A stretch of 64,000 nucleotides of DNA from assembly GCF_003095395.1 (NCBI RefSeq), contig NZ_QEIJ01000004.1:248001-312000 (forward strand), in the 5' to 3' direction. The first letter of the stretch is position 1. Each line of letters starts with the position of its first letter. This document shows positions 8,617-18,659 of the stretch, one piece after another. This DNA comes from Microbacterium sp. Gd 4-13 (GTDB lineage: Bacteria > Actinomycetota > Actinomycetes > Actinomycetales > Microbacteriaceae). The notes beneath the pieces were generated by a model. The model was not told the DNA's origin. It saw only the letters and a program-made list of their open reading frames with translations, and did not search any database. Made by a program: the position numbers and the translations under genes.

Positions 8617-9887
8617 GCGCGGTCCTCGTCGTCAACAGCGGTTCCTCCTCGCTGAAGTACCAGCTGCTCGATGCCGACACCGAGGAGGTGCTCGCCTCCG
8701 GTCTGATCGAACGCATCGGCTCGTCGACGGGCGCGGGCGGCGATCAGGGCATCGCCACGCACACGGTGACCTCCGCCGCGTTCCGTCGTGCCGATTCGGC
8801 ACTCGCCGACGGCCCGGCGGCGGCGCCGACGGTGCTCGACGCCACATCGACGATCGAGCGCGCGATCCCCGACCACTCCGCCGCGTTCGAGGTCATGCTC
8901 GACGCCTTCGCCGAGTACGGACCCACCCTCGACGAGTACCCGCCGGTCGCGGTGGGGCACCGGGTCGTGCACGGCGGAGCCCGCTTCTTCGAGCCGACCC
9001 TCATCACACCCCTCGTCGAGATCAACATCGACGAGCTCTCGGTGCTCGCACCACTGCACAACCCCGCGAATCTCGCGGGCATCCGTGCCGCTCGGAAGGC
9101 GTTCCCCGACGTCCCGCACGTCGCCGTCTTCGACACCGCCTTCCACCAGACCCTCGCCCCGGCCGCCTACACCTACGCCATCGACGCCGCACTGGCCGAG
9201 GCGCACCGCATCCGGCGCTACGGGTTCCACGGCACCTCGCACAAATTCGTCAGCGAAGCCGCCGCCGCCTTCCTCGACCGCCCGCTCGGTGAGCTGAAGC
9301 AGATCGTGTTCCACCTCGGCAACGGCGCCTCCGCGACCGCGATCGACGGGGGCCGCTCGGTCGACACGTCGATGGGCCTGACCCCGCTCGAGGGACTCGT
9401 GATGGGCACGCGGTCGGGCGACCTCGATCCGGCCGTTCTCTTCCACCTCGCCCGCCGTGCCGATATGTCCACGGGTGACCTCGACGACCTCCTGAACAAG
9501 AGGTCGGGCATGCTCGGCCTCGCCGGGGTCAGCGACATGCGCGACATCCAGGCGGGGGTCGCGCGGGGCGAGGGCGCCGCCACGCTGGCATGGAACGTCT
9601 ACATCCATCGCCTGCGCGCCTACGCCGGCGCGTACCTCGCCCAGCTCGGGGGTGTCGACGTCATCTCGTTCACCGCCGGGGTCGGCGAGAACGCGCCCGA
9701 TGTGCGCGCCGGGGCCCTGGCGACCCTGGGGTTCGCCGGGATCGAGATCGACCACGAACGCAACGCGGCCCGCAGCCGCGGCATCCGCGTCATCTCCACC
9801 GATGCGTCGCGCGTGACGGTGCTGGTCGTCCCCACGAATGAGGAGCTCGAGATCGCCCGTCAGACCCTGGACGTGGCCCGCACCTGA
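8613..9887 (+). CDS. ackA: Acetate kinase
   Basis: 424 residues from GTG 8613, overlapping the pta stop (GTGA) and preceded by GGGGGATG. It carries the ASKHA-fold signatures of acetate kinase: VVNSGSSSLKY at the N-terminus, GHRVVHGG, FDTAFHQTL, YGFHGTSHK, HLGNGASATAI and TSMGLTPLEGLVMGTRSGD, the last containing the substrate and ATP contacts. It converts acetyl phosphate plus ADP to acetate plus ATP. It forms an operon with pta. Length is slightly above the family norm of about 400, owing to an insertion of roughly 20 residues after residue 50 (SALADGPAAAPTVLDA). Confidence 0.97.
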   Translation: MSAVLVVNSGSSSLKYQLLDADTEEVLASGLIERIGSSTGAGGDQGIATHTVTSAAFRRADSALADGPAAAPTVLDATSTIERAIPDHSAAFEVMLDAFAEYGPTLDEYPPVAVGHRVVHGGARFFEPTLITPLVEINIDELSVLAPLHNPANLAGIRAARKAFPDVPHVAVFDTAFHQTLAPAAYTYAIDAALAEAHRIRRYGFHGTSHKFVSEAAAAFLDRPLGELKQIVFHLGNGASATAIDGGRSVDTSMGLTPLEGLVMGTRSGDLDPAVLFHLARRADMSTGDLDDLLNKRSGMLGLAGVSDMRDIQAGVARGEGAATLAWNVYIHRLRAYAGAYLAQLGGVDVISFTAGVGENAPDVRAGALATLGFAGIEIDHERNAARSRGIRVISTDASRVTVLVVPTNEELEIARQTLDVART

Positions 9888-9961
9888 CCGCTTGCCTCGG
9901 GCCGCTACGCTGTACGCACGGCACGACGGAGAGCCGCCGCATCCGTTCCCCAGGAGGTCCC

Positions 9962-10699
9962 GTGCCCGACGAGCTTTCCGCGCTGCCCGACCTCGCCGCG
10001 TACGAGGCGGTGCTGTTCGACCTCGACGGCGTGCTGACGCCGACCGCCGAGGTGCACATGCACGCGTGGCGGGTGATGTTCGAGAAGCTCTTCGCCGACT
10101 GGAACATCTCGCGGCCCTACACCGACGCCGATTACTTCGAGCACCTCGACGGCAAGCGCCGCTATGACGGGGTTGCGAGCCTGCTGCGCAGTCGCGACGT
10201 CGAGGTGCCGTGGGGCGAGCCGAGCGACCCGTCCTCGGCCGACACCGTGAGCGGCATCGGCAACCGCAAGAACGACGTCTTCCGCGAGGTGCTCGAGAAC
10301 GACGGCATCGCCCCCTACCCGGGCTCGCTCGCTCTCGTCGAGCAGTTGCGCGCCGCCGGGGTTCCCGTCGCGGTGGTGTCGAGTTCGAAGAACGCCGAGG
10401 ACGTCCTGACCGCCGCCGGCATCCGCGACCTCTTCCCCGTCGTGATGGACGGTCTGATCGCCGAGCGCGACGACCTCGCCTCCAAGCCCGCCCCCGACGT
10501 CTTCCTCGAGGCGGCACGGATGCTGGGGGTCGACCCCGCCCGCTCCGCCGCCGTCGAGGACGCCATCAGCGGCGTGCAGTCCGCAGCATCCGGGGGCTTC
10601 GCCCTCGTGGTCGGCGTCGACCGCGGCACCGGCGCCGAGGCGCTCCGCGAGGCCGGGGCGACCGTCGTCGTCGACGATCTCGCCGCCTTCGTAGACTGA
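9962..10699 (+). CDS. pgmB: Beta-phosphoglucomutase-like HAD hydrolase
   Basis: 245 residues from GTG 9962 with AGGAGG at 9952-9957. HAD motif I is VLFDLDGVLTP (nucleophile Asp plus general acid-base Asp). A helical cap follows, motif II is VSSSK, and the metal site is VEDAISGVQSA near residue 197. The following gene is a GH65 disaccharide phosphorylase that releases beta-glucose 1-phosphate. A beta-phosphoglucomutase converts this to glucose 6-phosphate, so the pair makes a complete phosphorolytic route for maltose, trehalose or kojibiose. The mutase assignment rests on this context and the subfamily motifs; a plain phosphatase is the alternative. Confidence 0.85.
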   Translation: MPDELSALPDLAAYEAVLFDLDGVLTPTAEVHMHAWRVMFEKLFADWNISRPYTDADYFEHLDGKRRYDGVASLLRSRDVEVPWGEPSDPSSADTVSGIGNRKNDVFREVLENDGIAPYPGSLALVEQLRAAGVPVAVVSSSKNAEDVLTAAGIRDLFPVVMDGLIAERDDLASKPAPDVFLEAARMLGVDPARSAAVEDAISGVQSAASGGFALVVGVDRGTGAEALREAGATVVVDDLAAFVD

Positions 10700-10741
10700 C
10701 CCACCGAGGAAACCCGAATCTCCCTCACCGGAAGGCATTCC

Positions 10742-13279
10742 ATGATCGATCGCGGTCGCTTCCCCGTCGACGAGTGGCGTCTCGTCGAGACCGAGGGGTC
10801 GCTCGACGACGCCGGGGTCACCGAGACCCTGTTCTCGGTCGGCAACGGCTATCTCGGGTTGCGCGGCAACCATCCCGAGGGGCGGTTCGCGCACGAGTCG
10901 GGAACCTTCATCAACGGGTTCCACGAGACCTTCCCCATCCGCCACGCCGAGCAGGCCTACGGGTTCGCCGAGGTCGGCCAGACGATCGTCAACGCCCCCG
11001 ACGCGAAGGTGATGCGGGTGTACGTCGACGACGAGCCGTTGTCGTTCGACGTGGCCGACGTGCGCGAGTACGAGCGGGTGCTCGACATGCGCGAGGGTGT
11101 GCTCCGTCGGCGCCTGCAGTGGTGCACGCCGTCGGGCAAGCTCGTCGAGCTCGAGGACGAGCGCATGGTGTCGTTCGACGAGAAGCACCTCGCCGTGCTG
11201 CGCATGACGGTGACCGTGCTCAACTCCGACGCCCCCGTCACGATCAGCTGCCAGCTCATCAACCGCCAGGACGGCGAGGGCATCTACGGCGGCCGCCCGC
11301 CCGGCAAGGCCACGGCCGGCTTCGACCCCCGCAAGCAGGACAAGCTCGAAGACCGCGTGCTGCAGCCCCTGGAGTACTGGCAGGACGGCGACCGCACGGC
11401 GCTGAGCTATCGCGTGGCGGAGTCGGGCATGACGCTGGCCGTCGTCGCCGACCACCTCATCGACACCGAGAACGACTACACCGCGCGTCGACTGATCGAA
11501 CCCGACATCGCCAAGAACGTCTTCCGCGTGCAGGCCAAGGCGGGCGTGCCGACGACGGTCACCAAGCTCGTGAGCTACCACACGTCGCGCGGCGTGCCCG
11601 CCGGCGAGATCATCGACCGCTGCCGCCGCACCCTCGACCGCGCCCAGTCCCAGGGCGTGGGCGCGGTCTTCGCGCGGCAGCGCGCGTGGCTCGACGCGTT
11701 CTGGGAGCGCTCCGACGTCAAGATCGGCGGCCACCCCGATCTGCAGCAGGCCACGCGCTGGTGCCTGTTCCAGCTCGCGCAGGCCGCCGCCCGGGCCGAC
11801 GGGCAGGGTGTGCCCGCGAAGGGTGTCACGGGATCGGGGTACAGCGGGCACTACTTCTGGGACACCGAGATCTACGTGCTGCCCTTCCTCGCGTACACGA
11901 CCCCGCTCTGGGCGCGCAACGCGCTGCGGATGCGCTATCTGATGCTGCCGGCAGCCAGGAAGCGCGCCCACCAGCTGAACGAGGCGGGCGCGCTCTTCCC
12001 CTGGCGCACGATCAACGGCGAAGAGGCCTCCGCGTACTACGCCGCCGGCACCGCGCAGTACCACATCAACGCCGACGTGGCCTTCGCGCTGGCGAAGTAC
12101 GTGCGTGCGACGGGCGACGTCGACTTCCTCGATTCCGAGGGCGTGGACATCGCGGTCGACACCGCTCGACTGTGGGCGACCCTGGGCTTCTGGCGATCGA
12201 GCGACGGCGTCCACGACGGCGACGGCGACTCGTTCCACATCCACGGGGTCACCGGCCCCGACGAGTACACGACGGTCGTCAACGACAACCTCTTCACGAA
12301 CGTCATGGCGCGCTTCAACCTGCGCTTCGCCGCGCGCACCGTCCGCGAGATGGAGGAGGCCGACTTCCACGCGTACACGCGGATGGTCGAGCGTCTCAAC
12401 CTCGATCCGTCCGAGCCCGAGCTGTGGGACCGCGCCGCGGACGCGATGCACATCCCGCACAGCGACTCCCTCGGCATCCACCCCCAGGACTCCGTGTTCC
12501 TCGAGCGCGAGATCTGGGACCTGGAGCACACCCCCGCCGACCAGCGGCCGCTGCTCCTCCACTTCCACCCGCTGGTGATCTACCGCTACCAGGTGCTCAA
12601 GCAGGCCGACGTGGTGCTGGCGCTGTTCCTGCAGGGCAACCACTTCACGGCGGGGGAGAAACTCGCCGACTTCGAGTACTACGACCCGCTGACGACCGGC
12701 GACTCCACGCTGTCGGCGGTCGTGCAGGCGATCCTCGCGGCCGAGGTCGGCTACCAGGACCTCGCGCTGGAGTACTTCCGGGAGTCGATCTTCGTCGACC
12801 TGGCAGACCTCCACAACAACGCGGCGGACGGCGTGCACGTGGCGTCGGCCGGAGGGGTGTGGACCGCACTGGTCTCGGGATTCGGAGGCATGCGCGATCA
12901 CTTCGGCGACCTGACCTTCGACCCGCGTCTCCCGGCCGCGTGGCCGTCGCTGTCGTACGTGCTGCACTGGCACGGCACACGCCTGAACATCACGTTGACG
13001 GCCGACGCGATGACGGTGGAGGCAGGCGAGGGAGATCCGGTGGACTTCTCGGTGCGCGGTGTCGGGTATTCGGTGCACGGCGGCTCCACCGTCGTCGCGC
13101 CGCTCGACGGGCAGGGGCCGATCATCCCCGGAAAGCCCTCGATCCGGCAGTTCGCCGATGCTCGACGCGAGGACGGGTCGCTCCTGTCGGCGTCTGTGCC
13201 CACGGTCACCGCATCCATCCCGATCATCACCGATGAGGCCGACATCGCTGCAGAGCCGTCGCTCGGCGTCGACGCCTGA
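10742..13279 (+). CDS. GH65 family disaccharide phosphorylase (maltose/trehalose/kojibiose type)
   Basis: 845 residues, with GGAAGG at 10731-10736. The N-terminal domain begins ETLFSVGNGYLGLRGN, typical of GH65. The central (alpha/alpha)6 barrel contains FWDTEIYVLPFL and the catalytic-acid segment HGVTGPDEYTTVVNDN, whose Glu is the general acid. Barrel helices near residue 615 carry KQADVVLALFLQG, which lines the phosphate site, and a C-terminal beta domain follows. GH65 phosphorylases invert configuration and yield beta-glucose 1-phosphate. Substrate among maltose, trehalose, kojibiose or nigerose cannot be fixed by reading. It lies 42 bp behind pgmB, almost certainly co-transcribed. The extreme C-terminus (after residue 780) is a non-conserved tail. 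Confidence 0.92.
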   Translation: MIDRGRFPVDEWRLVETEGSLDDAGVTETLFSVGNGYLGLRGNHPEGRFAHESGTFINGFHETFPIRHAEQAYGFAEVGQTIVNAPDAKVMRVYVDDEPLSFDVADVREYERVLDMREGVLRRRLQWCTPSGKLVELEDERMVSFDEKHLAVLRMTVTVLNSDAPVTISCQLINRQDGEGIYGGRPPGKATAGFDPRKQDKLEDRVLQPLEYWQDGDRTALSYRVAESGMTLAVVADHLIDTENDYTARRLIEPDIAKNVFRVQAKAGVPTTVTKLVSYHTSRGVPAGEIIDRCRRTLDRAQSQGVGAVFARQRAWLDAFWERSDVKIGGHPDLQQATRWCLFQLAQAAARADGQGVPAKGVTGSGYSGHYFWDTEIYVLPFLAYTTPLWARNALRMRYLMLPAARKRAHQLNEAGALFPWRTINGEEASAYYAAGTAQYHINADVAFALAKYVRATGDVDFLDSEGVDIAVDTARLWATLGFWRSSDGVHDGDGDSFHIHGVTGPDEYTTVVNDNLFTNVMARFNLRFAARTVREMEEADFHAYTRMVERLNLDPSEPELWDRAADAMHIPHSDSLGIHPQDSVFLEREIWDLEHTPADQRPLLLHFHPLVIYRYQVLKQADVVLALFLQGNHFTAGEKLADFEYYDPLTTGDSTLSAVVQAILAAEVGYQDLALEYFRESIFVDLADLHNNAADGVHVASAGGVWTALVSGFGGMRDHFGDLTFDPRLPAAWPSLSYVLHWHGTRLNITLTADAMTVEAGEGDPVDFSVRGVGYSVHGGSTVVAPLDGQGPIIPGKPSIRQFADARREDGSLLSASVPTVTASIPIITDEADIAAEPSLGVDA

Positions 13280-13352
13280 TCGGCTGTGCGCCGTTTCCGC
13301 GTGATCACACCAGCCTGTGAGATCGCCTGTGATCTATGAATTCCCTGAGTAT

Positions 13353-13381
13353 TTGACGAGGCCCCCGCTAGCGTGATAGAT
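13353..13381 (+). promoter_or_regulatory. Sigma-70-like promoter for the DUF3494 gene
   Basis: TTGACG (13353-13358), a 17-bp spacer and ATAGAT (13376-13381) form one of the best -35/-10 pairs in the window. About 50 bp of leader would precede the ATG at 13439. The upstream 70 bp contain several TGTGA-like half sites, CTGTGAGATCGCCTGTGATC near 13314-13333, which could bind a Crp-type regulator. Confidence 0.55.
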
Positions 13382-13438
13382 GGCCCATCTCGGGTCATTG
13401 TTCCCTCGCATTTCACGGGGGCTGATAAGGCGGTTCCC

Positions 13439-14833
13439 ATGGGGACCCAAATATTCGTACGCCGTCAATCCGTGGGTTCCGTGCGCGCCGCGCAATCGGC
13501 GGCCGTCGCGCTCATCGTGAGCGGCCTGGTGCTCGTGGGTCTCACGGTCGGTGGCTCGAGCGCCGTGGCCGCGACGAGCGTCGGACTCGGCACGACCGAG
13601 CCCTACGTCGTGCTCGGCGGGCAGTCGGTGACGAACACCGGAAACAGCACCCTCGACGGCGACCTCGGCGTGTACCCCGGCACGTCGATCACCGGCTTCC
13701 CGCCCGGACAGGTCATCGGCGGTGGCGCGCTCCACCAGACCGACGCCAACGCCCAGCAGGCCCAGATCGACCTCGTCACGGCTTACAACTCCGCGGCCTC
13801 CCCAGCGCCCGACGCCACCATCACGGCCGACCTCGGCGGCCAGACCCTCGTCGACGGGGTCTACTTCTCCGCCTCGACGGTGGGACTCACCGGCACGCTG
13901 CGCCTCGACGGCCAGGGCGACTCCGGATCGGTGTGGGTGTTCCAGGTCGGTTCCGCCCTGACCACGGCCACGAGCAGCGTGGTGGAACTCATCAACGGAG
14001 CCCAGGCGTGCAACGTGTTCTGGCAGGTGGGCTCGTCGGCCACCCTCGGTACCGATTCGACGTTCGTGGGCACGATCCTCGCGCTGACGTCCATCACGCT
14101 CGAGACCGGCGCGACCGTCGACGGCCGAGCGCTCGCCCGCAACGGCACGGTGGCCCTCGACGACAACACGTTCGTCGATCCGGGCTGCGACGCCGGCCCG
14201 AGCCCGACACCGACGGTGACGCCTACCGTGACGCCGACGGTGACGCCTACCGTGACCCCGACGGTGACGCCGACCGTGACGCCGACGGTCACCCCGACGG
14301 TCACCCCGACCGTGACGCCGACGGTCACCCCGACCGTGACGCCGACGGTGACGCCGACGGTCACCCCGACGGTCACGCCGACGGTGACGCCGACGGTCAC
14401 CCCGACCGTGACGCCGACGGTCACCCCGACCGTGACGCCGACGGTCACCCCGACGGTCACCCCGACCGTGACGCCGACGGTCACCCCGACGGTGACGCCC
14501 ACCGTGACCCCGACGGCCACGCCTACCGTGACCCCGACGGTCACCCCGACGGTCACCCCGACGGTGACCCCGACGGTGACCCCGACCGTGACGCCGACCG
14601 CCACGCCGACCGCGACACCGACCGCCACGCCCACGGCCGGTATACCGCTGCTGCCCACGTCCGGCCCGACGGCCGGTGCGCCCACCGGCCCGGTGGTCGA
14701 CGGCGGCGGCATGCTGCCTGCCACCGGTAGCGACGGCAGCAGAGCATGGATGCTGCTGGGCGCCGCGGCCGCGTTCCTGCTCGGCGGTTCGATCCTCTTC
14801 ACGTCGCGTCGTTTCACGTCGCGTCGAGGCTGA
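13439..14833 (+). CDS. DUF3494 ice-binding-like surface protein with Thr-Pro stalk and LPATG sortase signal
   Basis: 464 residues from ATG 13439, with AAGG eight bases upstream; an earlier in-frame start at 13373 overlaps the promoter. Order: signal peptide ending near AVAATS; DUF3494 domain of about 220 residues (GLGTTEPYVVLGGQSVTN, VIGGGALHQTD, GVYFSASTVGLTGTL, GSVWVFQVGS, CNVFWQVGSSATLG); 36 four-residue TPTV/TPTA repeats forming a stalk; LPATG; hydrophobic helix; RRFTSRR tail. The LPATG-helix-basic layout is a sortase anchor, so the protein should be peptidoglycan-linked. DUF3494 proteins include ice-binding proteins, but many act as adhesins, so actual ice binding is uncertain. Confidence 0.88.
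   Translation: MGTQIFVRRQSVGSVRAAQSAAVALIVSGLVLVGLTVGGSSAVAATSVGLGTTEPYVVLGGQSVTNTGNSTLDGDLGVYPGTSITGFPPGQVIGGGALHQTDANAQQAQIDLVTAYNSAASPAPDATITADLGGQTLVDGVYFSASTVGLTGTLRLDGQGDSGSVWVFQVGSALTTATSSVVELINGAQACNVFWQVGSSATLGTDSTFVGTILALTSITLETGATVDGRALARNGTVALDDNTFVDPGCDAGPSPTPTVTPTVTPTVTPTVTPTVTPTVTPTVTPTVTPTVTPTVTPTVTPTVTPTVTPTVTPTVTPTVTPTVTPTVTPTVTPTVTPTVTPTVTPTVTPTVTPTVTPTATPTVTPTVTPTVTPTVTPTVTPTVTPTATPTATPTATPTAGIPLLPTSGPTAGAPTGPVVDGGGMLPATGSDGSRAWMLLGAAAAFLLGGSILFTSRRFTSRRG
14207..14638 (+). repeat. 36 tandem 12-bp units encoding TPTV/TPTA
   Basis: A 432-bp uninterrupted array of 12-bp units (for example ACGCCGACGGTG) codes the Thr-Pro-rich stalk of the DUF3494 protein. Units differ mainly at synonymous third positions; Val to Ala changes occur at one internal unit and in a cluster at the 3' end. 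Such arrays change copy number by slippage or recombination, so the length is likely to vary between strains. Confidence 0.97.
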
Positions 14834-14872
14834 GGCAACGCCCCCTCCGGACGGTATGTCGGCGGCAGGTCG

Positions 14873-14878
14873 TAGGCT
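14873..14878 (+). promoter_or_regulatory. -10 box for a leaderless dnaX transcript
   Basis: TAGGCT, then six bases (GGGTAC), then the GTG start of dnaX at 14885. No Shine-Dalgarno sequence is present. Confidence 0.5.
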
Positions 14879-14884
14879 GGGTAC

Positions 14885-17098
14885 GTGACCACAGCCCTCT
14901 ACCGCCGCTACCGCCCGGAGGCGTTCGGCGAGATGATCGGGCAGTCCCAGGTCACCGATCCGCTTATGACGGCGCTCCGGGGCGACAGGGTCGGCCACGC
15001 CTATCTGTTCTCCGGCCCGAGAGGGTGCGGCAAGACGACGTCCGCCCGCATCCTCGCCCGGTGCCTCAACTGTGCGGCAGGACCCACCGACACTCCGTGC
15101 GGCACCTGCGACAGCTGCGTCGAGCTCGGGCGTGGCGGCGGTGGTTCGCTCGACGTGGTCGAGATCGACGCGGCCAGCCACAACGGCGTCGATGACGCAC
15201 GCGACCTGCGCGAGCGGGCGATCTTCGCCCCGGCACGCGACCGGTTCAAGATCTTCATCCTCGACGAGGCCCACATGGTCACCCAGCAGGGTTTCAATGC
15301 CCTGCTGAAGCTGGTCGAAGAGCCGCCCGACCACGTGAAGTTCATCTTCGCGACCACCGAGCCCGAGAAGGTGCTCGGCACCATCCGCTCCCGCACGCAC
15401 CACTACCCGTTCCGGCTCGTGCCGCCGGCGGCCATGCTCGAGTACGTCCAGGAACTCTGCGAGACAGAGGGCGTCTCGGTGCAGGCCGGTGTCCTCCCGC
15501 TCGTGGTGCGCGCCGGCGGAGGGTCGCCTCGCGACACCCTCTCGCTGCTCGACCAGCTCATGGCCGGTTCCGATGTCGCCTCCGACGGCGCCGTCGAGGT
15601 CGCCTACGAGCGCGCCGTGGCGCTGCTGGGTTACACCCACGCCGAGCTCCTCGACGAGGTCGTCGACGCTTTCGGCGCGCGCGATGCGGCCGCCGCGTTC
15701 GCCGCGGTCGATCGCGTCATCCAGACCGGACAAGACCCGCGACGTTTCGTCGACGACCTGCTCGAGCGCCTCCGCGACCTCATCGTCGTCGCGGCCACGG
15801 GGCAGAGCGCCGGGTCGGTGCTGCGCGGCATCTCCGCCGAAGAACTCGAGCGCATGACTCGTCAATCGGGTCATTTCGGCACGCAACGGCTCTCGCGCAC
15901 AGCCGATCTCGTCGTCACGGCGCTCGACGAGATGACCGGCGCGACATCGCCGCGTCTGCACCTCGAACTCCTCGTGGCCCGAGTGCTCGCCGACGCGGGT
16001 GCCGTGTCTGCCCCCGCGCCCGTCGCGGCACCGACGGCGGCCGCACCCGCAGCTCCCGTGTCGGCGCCGCAGACCCCGAGGGCGCCCGCGCCGGCGCCCG
16101 CGCGTGCGGAGGCCGGCCGTCCCTCGGCTACCGCACCCGAACCGGTGGCGCCGTCCGAACCGTTCAGCGAACCCGAGCCGCCCGCCGACCGAGAGCCCCC
16201 GACCGATTCCGATGCGCCGCCCGAGCCCGAGGGCGAGTTCGCCCCTCCCGCCGCGGCGGGGCCGCTCACCGTGCAACGCCTGCGCGACGCGTGGCCCGAG
16301 GTGCTCGCCCGACTCGAATCGATCAGCCGCACATCGTGGTTGATCGCGTCCGGTGCGCGGGTCGCGGCTCTCGACGATGACGTACTCACCCTCGCGTTCG
16401 CCAGCGCGACCGACATCGCGGCGTTCAAGAAGCGCACCGCCGGAGCCGGTCCGAGCGAAGACCTCCGCCAGGCGATCATGGGGGTGCTCGGCATCCGCGT
16501 GAAGTACATCGCGAAGCACGAGGGCGATGCCGGCGGCCCCGGTGACGCCGGTCCTTCCGCCTCGCCGCCTCCCGCGCCCGACCGTCAGGCGCGCGAATCG
16601 CCTGTCGCGCCCCCCGCCCCGCGCTCGAGCGCGGTCTCCGCGCCGTCGGCAGCTGCGCCCGTGACGGACTGGGCGGTCGCGCCGATCCCCACCACTCCCG
16701 AGGTCGACCCCGGCACGGCATCGCCGTCCGCGTTATCCGGCCCGCGCACGTCCGCCGCGCCCGGCGCACGTGCGGTCGGCCAGTTCCCGGTCGACGACGA
16801 GCCCGAAGAGGCATCGTCGGTGCGGGTGGCCACGCTCGAGCCGGTGCGCGACGGCTCGGTGCTCCCGGATCGCGACGTCGAGGCATCCGCGGTCGTCGAC
16901 GACGACCCCGAAGACGAGCTGCCGCCCCCCGACGACGCGGTCGACGCTCCGGTGCCGCCGGTCGTCGCACCGCGCATCGCCCCGGTCATCACTACTCGCG
17001 GCGGCGTTCAGCGAGTGGGGGAGGCTGTCGTGCGCCAGGTGCTGGGCGCAACGTTCGTGCGTGAAGAGCCGTTCGAGTCGCCCACGAGGTTCGTCTGA
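14885..17098 (+). CDS. dnaX: DNA polymerase III subunits gamma/tau
   Basis: 737 residues from GTG 14885. The clamp-loader ATPase has Walker [15 protein letters not shown] (residues 46-59), the zinc module [19 protein letters not shown], Walker B ILDEAHMV, sensor 1 FATTEPEK and an SRC-like arginine finger IRSRTHHY. The clamp-loader body ends near residue 370; a long Pro/Ala/Glu-rich linker and a C-terminal tau-like region follow ([16 protein letters not shown], residues 460-555), then another disordered tail. It loads the beta clamp and couples the polymerases. It is followed after two bases by recR, a conserved pairing, although the usual ybaB between them is absent. Confidence 0.97.
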   Translation: MTTALYRRYRPEAFGEMIGQSQVTDPLMTALRGDRVGHAYLFSGPRGCGKTTSARILARCLNCAAGPTDTPCGTCDSCVELGRGGGGSLDVVEIDAASHNGVDDARDLRERAIFAPARDRFKIFILDEAHMVTQQGFNALLKLVEEPPDHVKFIFATTEPEKVLGTIRSRTHHYPFRLVPPAAMLEYVQELCETEGVSVQAGVLPLVVRAGGGSPRDTLSLLDQLMAGSDVASDGAVEVAYERAVALLGYTHAELLDEVVDAFGARDAAAAFAAVDRVIQTGQDPRRFVDDLLERLRDLIVVAATGQSAGSVLRGISAEELERMTRQSGHFGTQRLSRTADLVVTALDEMTGATSPRLHLELLVARVLADAGAVSAPAPVAAPTAAAPAAPVSAPQTPRAPAPAPARAEAGRPSATAPEPVAPSEPFSEPEPPADREPPTDSDAPPEPEGEFAPPAAAGPLTVQRLRDAWPEVLARLESISRTSWLIASGARVAALDDDVLTLAFASATDIAAFKKRTAGAGPSEDLRQAIMGVLGIRVKYIAKHEGDAGGPGDAGPSASPPPAPDRQARESPVAPPAPRSSAVSAPSAAAPVTDWAVAPIPTTPEVDPGTASPSALSGPRTSAAPGARAVGQFPVDDEPEEASSVRVATLEPVRDGSVLPDRDVEASAVVDDDPEDELPPPDDAVDAPVPPVVAPRIAPVITTRGGVQRVGEAVVRQVLGATFVREEPFESPTRFV

Positions 17099-17100
17099 CC

Positions 17101-17694
17101 ATGTACGACGGCATCGTTCAAGATCTCATCGACGAATTCGGGCGCCTGCCCGGCATCGGTCCCAAGTCGGCGCAGCGGATCACGTTCCATATCCTGCAAT
17201 CGCCGTCCTTCGACGTCTCGCGCCTGTCGATCCTGCTCGGAGAGGTGCGCGACAAAGTGCGCTTCTGCGAGATCTGCGGCAACGTCTCGGAACAGGATCG
17301 GTGCGGTATCTGCCGCGACCCCCGCCGCAATCCGACGCTCATCTGCGTCGTCGAAGACGCGAAAGACGTCGCGGCCATCGAGCGCACGCGCGAGTTCCGC
17401 GGTCTCTACCACGTGCTCGGCGGGGCCATCAGCCCGATCGCGGGCATCGGACCCGATGACCTGCGCATCACCTCCCTGATGCAGCGCCTCGCCGACGGAA
17501 CCGTGCAAGAGGTCATCCTGGCGACGAACCCCAACCTCGAGGGCGAGGCGACGGCCACCTACCTCAGCCGGCTGCTGCACACGCTCGAGATCCAGGTGAC
17601 GCGACTCGCGTCGGGGCTCCCCGTCGGCGGCGACCTCGAGTACGCCGACGAGGTCACCCTCGGCCGGGCATTCGAAGGACGACGCACGCTGTGA
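17101..17694 (+). CDS. recR: Recombination mediator RecR
   Basis: 197 residues, the normal length. Helix-hairpin-helix [15 protein letters not shown] near residue 13, C4 zinc finger [16 protein letters not shown] near residue 56, and a Toprim domain starting [15 protein letters not shown] with the C-terminal [15 protein letters not shown]. RecR with RecO/RecF loads RecA at single-strand gaps. It starts two bases behind dnaX and is overlapped by the transporter gene, so the three form one operon. Confidence 0.97.
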   Translation: MYDGIVQDLIDEFGRLPGIGPKSAQRITFHILQSPSFDVSRLSILLGEVRDKVRFCEICGNVSEQDRCGICRDPRRNPTLICVVEDAKDVAAIERTREFRGLYHVLGGAISPIAGIGPDDLRITSLMQRLADGTVQEVILATNPNLEGEATATYLSRLLHTLEIQVTRLASGLPVGGDLEYADEVTLGRAFEGRRTL

Positions 17695-18641
17695 CCCTGG
17701 CACCGGTGGCCGGGTTCCCGACCCGCTTCACCGCACGTGCCTGGTTGCTGTTCATCGCCATGGCGGTGCTCTGGGGCATGCCCTATCTCTTCATCAAGGA
17801 GGCCGTCGACTCGCTGTCGCCGCCGGCGGTGGTGTGCATCCGCACCCTCGGGGCGGCGCTGCTGCTTCTGCCGTTCGCGCTGCGTCGCGGCGTGCTGGGT
17901 CCTGCTCTGCGCGCGTGGAGGTGGGTGCTGGTGTTCGCCCTCCTCGAGATGGCGGGCCCGTTCGTGCTGCTCGCGCACGCCGAGCAGACGCTCCCCTCGG
18001 GGATCACCGGGCTCCTCGTCGCGACCGTGCCGCTGTTCGGGGCTCTCGTCGCCTTCACGCGCGGCGACCGCACCGCCGTGCGCCCCGCGCGACTGATCGG
18101 ACTCGGCCTCGGTTTCGCGGGCGTCGCGGTCGTCGTCGCCGGCCCGGGACTGTCTCTCGGCGACGGTCCGCTCGGTGTCGTCGCGGTCGGCGAGGTTCTG
18201 CTGGTCGCCGTCTGCTACGCCATCGCGCCCTTCGTCGTCGCGAAGCATCTGCGCGACGTGCCCGCACTCGGGTCGATCACGCTCTCGCTCCTCATGGTCG
18301 GGGTCGGCTACCTGCCGATCGCGGTCCTCACCACCCACAGCATGCCGACGACACGGAGCATCGCGGCGGTCGCCGCTCTCACGGTGCTGTGCACGGCGGT
18401 CGCGTTCCTGGCCTTCTTCGCGCTCATCCGCGAGGTCGGGCCCGCTCGCGCGCCGCTCTTCACCTACGTCAACCCGATCGTCGCCATCCTGCTCGGGGTG
18501 GTCGTACTCGGCGAGGCGCTCAGCGTCGGGCTGCTCGCGGGCTTCCCGTTGATCATCGTCGGATGCTGGCTCGCCGCGACCGGAGGGTCGCTCCGCGTCC
18601 AGCGTCGAAGCGGCGAGATCCCGCCCGTCGCACCCGGCTGA
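17691..18641 (+). CDS. EamA-family (DMT superfamily) transporter
   Basis: 316 residues from GTG 17691, overlapping the recR stop (GTGA). Ten hydrophobic helices form two EamA halves: [22 protein letters not shown] opens the first, and [21 protein letters not shown] opens the second. The second half ends with the typical [16 protein letters not shown] stretch. Such proteins export amino acids, metabolites or drugs across the inner membrane. The substrate is not evident, and the link to dnaX-recR is positional only. Confidence 0.88.
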   Translation: MTLAPVAGFPTRFTARAWLLFIAMAVLWGMPYLFIKEAVDSLSPPAVVCIRTLGAALLLLPFALRRGVLGPALRAWRWVLVFALLEMAGPFVLLAHAEQTLPSGITGLLVATVPLFGALVAFTRGDRTAVRPARLIGLGLGFAGVAVVVAGPGLSLGDGPLGVVAVGEVLLVAVCYAIAPFVVAKHLRDVPALGSITLSLLMVGVGYLPIAVLTTHSMPTTRSIAAVAALTVLCTAVAFLAFFALIREVGPARAPLFTYVNPIVAILLGVVVLGEALSVGLLAGFPLIIVGCWLAATGGSLRVQRRSGEIPPVAPG

Positions 18642-18659
18642 GCGCGCAGCATCCGCTCG

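Noticed and set aside
14207-14638. Regular short repeats resembling a CRISPR array
   Set aside because: Units are contiguous 12-mers without spacers and encode Thr-Pro-Thr-Val in frame with a surface protein.
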